From assembly GCF_002886185.1 (NCBI RefSeq), contig NZ_KZ614147.1, positions 17,426 to 81,425 on the forward strand: a stretch of DNA of 64,000 nt. The letters run 5' to 3'. The stretch comes from Salipaludibacillus neizhouensis (GTDB lineage Bacteria; Bacillota; Bacilli; Bacillales; Salisediminibacteriaceae). The translations under genes were made by a program, and so were the position numbers. Position 1 is the stretch's first letter. Each line of letters starts with the position of its first letter. The notes under the pieces are model-generated. The model was not told the DNA's origin, made no database searches, and saw only the letters and a list, made by a program, of their open reading frames with translations. Positions 62,388-64,000 of this stretch are shown here, piece by piece.

Positions 62388-64000
62388 ATGAATATGGTTA
62401 AATCGGAATGGCGAATGCTTTTACAAAATCCTAGGATGTTACTCGTTGTTTTTGGACTTCTTTTTATTCCCATGGTTTACGCAAGCCTTTTTCTTATTGG
62501 CAGTTGGGATCCTTATAAGAATATCGATCAATTACCAGTTGCAGTTGTCAATGAAGATGTGGAAGCGAACTATGAAGATTCCACTCTTCGTGTCGGCCAG
62601 GAACTAATTGAAAATCTAGAGGACAACGACAATCTTGGATGGCATATAGTTGATCGTGATAATGCAATGGATGGCTTAGATAATGGAGATTATTATATGA
62701 CAGTGATCATCCCTGATAATTTTTCAAGAAATGCTGCCTCTGTTTTAAGTGATAATCCGGAGGAAATGAAATTAGAGTATTATACAAGTGATGGACGTAG
62801 TTTTATGGCGGCAAACATTAGTCAAACTGCAGCAGAATCACTAAAACAAGAAATTGCTAAGTCTGTCACACACCAGTACACGGTTGCTTTATTCGACCAA
62901 CTCGGTTCCATTGGTGATGGATTTCAAGATGCCGTGGACGGAACAACGGATTTAAAAGACGGAAATCGTGAATTATCGGATAATCTTGCTATCCTTTCCG
63001 ATAGTACACTTACGTTTGAAGATGGTCTCGCTTCAGCGGAAGAAGGAAGTGAAGAGATTGCTTTAAATGTTGGTGATGTTATTGATGGAAGTCAAGAGCT
63101 TGCTGAAGCAGTACAATCATACACTTCTGGCGTCTTCACCTTACAAGAAGGACTCTTCCAATATGTAGATGGATCTAGCGAATTAAACGCAGGAGTCAAT
63201 GAGTATGTAAATGGTGTTGCTCAATTAAATAATGGAATTTTTCAATACACTAGTGGAGTCGATGAGTTGGATCAAGGTATCCAAGGTTATACTTCTTCAA
63301 TGAGTACAGTCAATAACGGCTTCAAACAATATGTCAAAGGAGTTTATTCCCTTGAAGAAGGAATGGAAGAGCAGAAGAAAGGCGTTGCCGCTCTTGCTTC
63401 TCGGAATGAGACTTTACAAGATGGAAGTACACAATTGACGAAGGGAACAATTCAGTTAGTTGACAGTATGACACAGGTAGAGAATGGGGCTCATTCTTTA
63501 GAAGAGCAAAGCCAAACCTATTTTGATAGTGTTGAACAGCTAGCTAACGGAAGTGCCAATTTACAAGCCAGTATTCAAGAGGTTGCTGGCTCCATAGAGG
63601 GAGTCCCACAGCAAGCAGATCAATTAGTCACTGGACTGGAGCAATTACAAGAAACACTTGATCAAGCATCAACGGTTTCAGTAGATACTGCAATCGTTGA
63701 GGAATCTCTATCTTTGGTAAAAAATGAAGTGGCTTCGTTGAAAGACCAATTAGAAAACACTGAAGTAGCTACTATGGGTACGGAATGGATAGATAACAGC
63801 GGAGTGGATTTAACAGAAGAACAATCAGAGCAATTAAAGACTGCTTTTGCTGATTCGAAGCCTGAGTCTTCAAAGGTTACCACTACTGCTCTATCTGAAA
63901 GTCTTTCATCTCTTTCTACTTCCATTACAGAAATTCAAGGGATTCAAAATGACTTACCAGAACAAGATTTAACCGAGCTAATTAAAGGCGCCGAATCGCT
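62388..64000 (+). CDS. YhgE/Pip-type membrane protein, partial (runs off the window)
   Basis: The open frame starts at ATG 62388 (AAGGA 10 nt upstream) and stays open for 537 codons to the window edge. It begins with a membrane anchor (MLLVVFGLLFIPMVYASLFL), then the family block YKNIDQLPVAVVNEDVEANY. A long extracellular part follows, made of repeats like G-x-x-x-L-x-x-G-x-x-x-Y (for example LFQYVDGSSELNAGVNEYVN), which fit the helical heptad region of YhgE/Pip proteins. The ABC-2-like membrane domain expected at the C-terminus is outside the window. Relatives include phage receptors and type VII-associated proteins. Control by the coupled Rrf2 regulator is likely. Confidence 0.88.
   Translation, partial: MNMVKSEWRMLLQNPRMLLVVFGLLFIPMVYASLFLIGSWDPYKNIDQLPVAVVNEDVEANYEDSTLRVGQELIENLEDNDNLGWHIVDRDNAMDGLDNGDYYMTVIIPDNFSRNAASVLSDNPEEMKLEYYTSDGRSFMAANISQTAAESLKQEIAKSVTHQYTVALFDQLGSIGDGFQDAVDGTTDLKDGNRELSDNLAILSDSTLTFEDGLASAEEGSEEIALNVGDVIDGSQELAEAVQSYTSGVFTLQEGLFQYVDGSSELNAGVNEYVNGVAQLNNGIFQYTSGVDELDQGIQGYTSSMSTVNNGFKQYVKGVYSLEEGMEEQKKGVAALASRNETLQDGSTQLTKGTIQLVDSMTQVENGAHSLEEQSQTYFDSVEQLANGSANLQASIQEVAGSIEGVPQQADQLVTGLEQLQETLDQASTVSVDTAIVEESLSLVKNEVASLKDQLENTEVATMGTEWIDNSGVDLTEEQSEQLKTAFADSKPESSKVTTTALSESLSSLSTSITEIQGIQNDLPEQDLTELIKGAES

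Overview
The window is AT-rich chromosomal DNA from a spore-forming member of the Bacillaceae (Firmicutes). Supporting evidence: a Spo0E-type phosphatase (38360-38578), a YfhE-like small protein, YdhK- and CueP-type proteins, ktrAB behind a c-di-AMP (ydaO/yuaA) riboswitch, thiC behind a TPP riboswitch, near-consensus CcpA cre sites, a Fur box, and AGGAGG-type ribosome binding sites throughout. Many exported proteins have acidic linkers, which would suit a halophilic or alkaliphilic lineage, but that is only a hint. The species cannot be named from the sequence.

Layout. 1-4.9 kb: accessory strip with a broken IS110 transposase, a TerC-type metal exporter, a frameshifted DinB/DUF664 gene, a GNAT remnant, a YdhK lipoprotein and a CueP-like fragment, with copies of a hairpin repeat between them. 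4.9-8.1 kb: potassium uptake (ktrA-ktrB) with its riboswitch and a Usp-like protein. 8.7-11.4 kb: a group II intron whose maturase is frameshifted before its HNH domain, inserted in the same repeat family. 11.5-18 kb: small protein, thiC, YfhE-like protein, chemoreceptor and SLC13 permease. 18.1-25.6 kb: a two-component system next to a tricarboxylate uptake operon (tctC-tctB-tctA plus a second permease) with a cre site and a truncated prpD. 25.6-28.8 kb: SIMPL protein and a Fur-controlled siderophore-iron pair (binding lipoprotein plus FNR-like reductase).

29-40 kb is a decaying sugar-acid region. A sugar ABC importer, an intact Gfo/Idh dehydrogenase and an AraC regulator remain, but uxaC has an internal deletion and frameshifts. 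Around it lie remnants of a Gfo/Idh gene, a DUF5068 gene, an FCD-domain regulator, a binding lipoprotein and a Tn3 transposase, plus a 216-bp duplication of the leader of the AraC gene. 40-42.3 kb: PhzF-like epimerase and Bcr/CflA exporter. 42.5-50.4 kb: an apparently intact LacI-type regulator and a six-gene sugar operon (two Gfo/Idh dehydrogenases, ABC importer, TIM-barrel isomerase), with four copies of a candidate operator and a cre-like site.

50.5-64 kb: housekeeping and accessory genes: a methyltransferase, a DUF418 protein, a lipoprotein gene split by a 1.42-kb TnpB element, a cyclase, a divergent MocR/LysE pair, mmuM, DinB, a divergent MFS/CGNR pair with GGTTAA half-sites, and an Rrf2 regulator with a YhgE-type membrane protein that runs off the window.

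I saw no CRISPR array, tRNA, rRNA or prophage. The signals most worth following are the precise TnpB insertion, the intron that uses a dispersed repeat as its target, duplicated gene leaders at two places, and the LacI/two-Gfo/isomerase operon as a possible oxidation-based sugar pathway. None is proven to be a new system.
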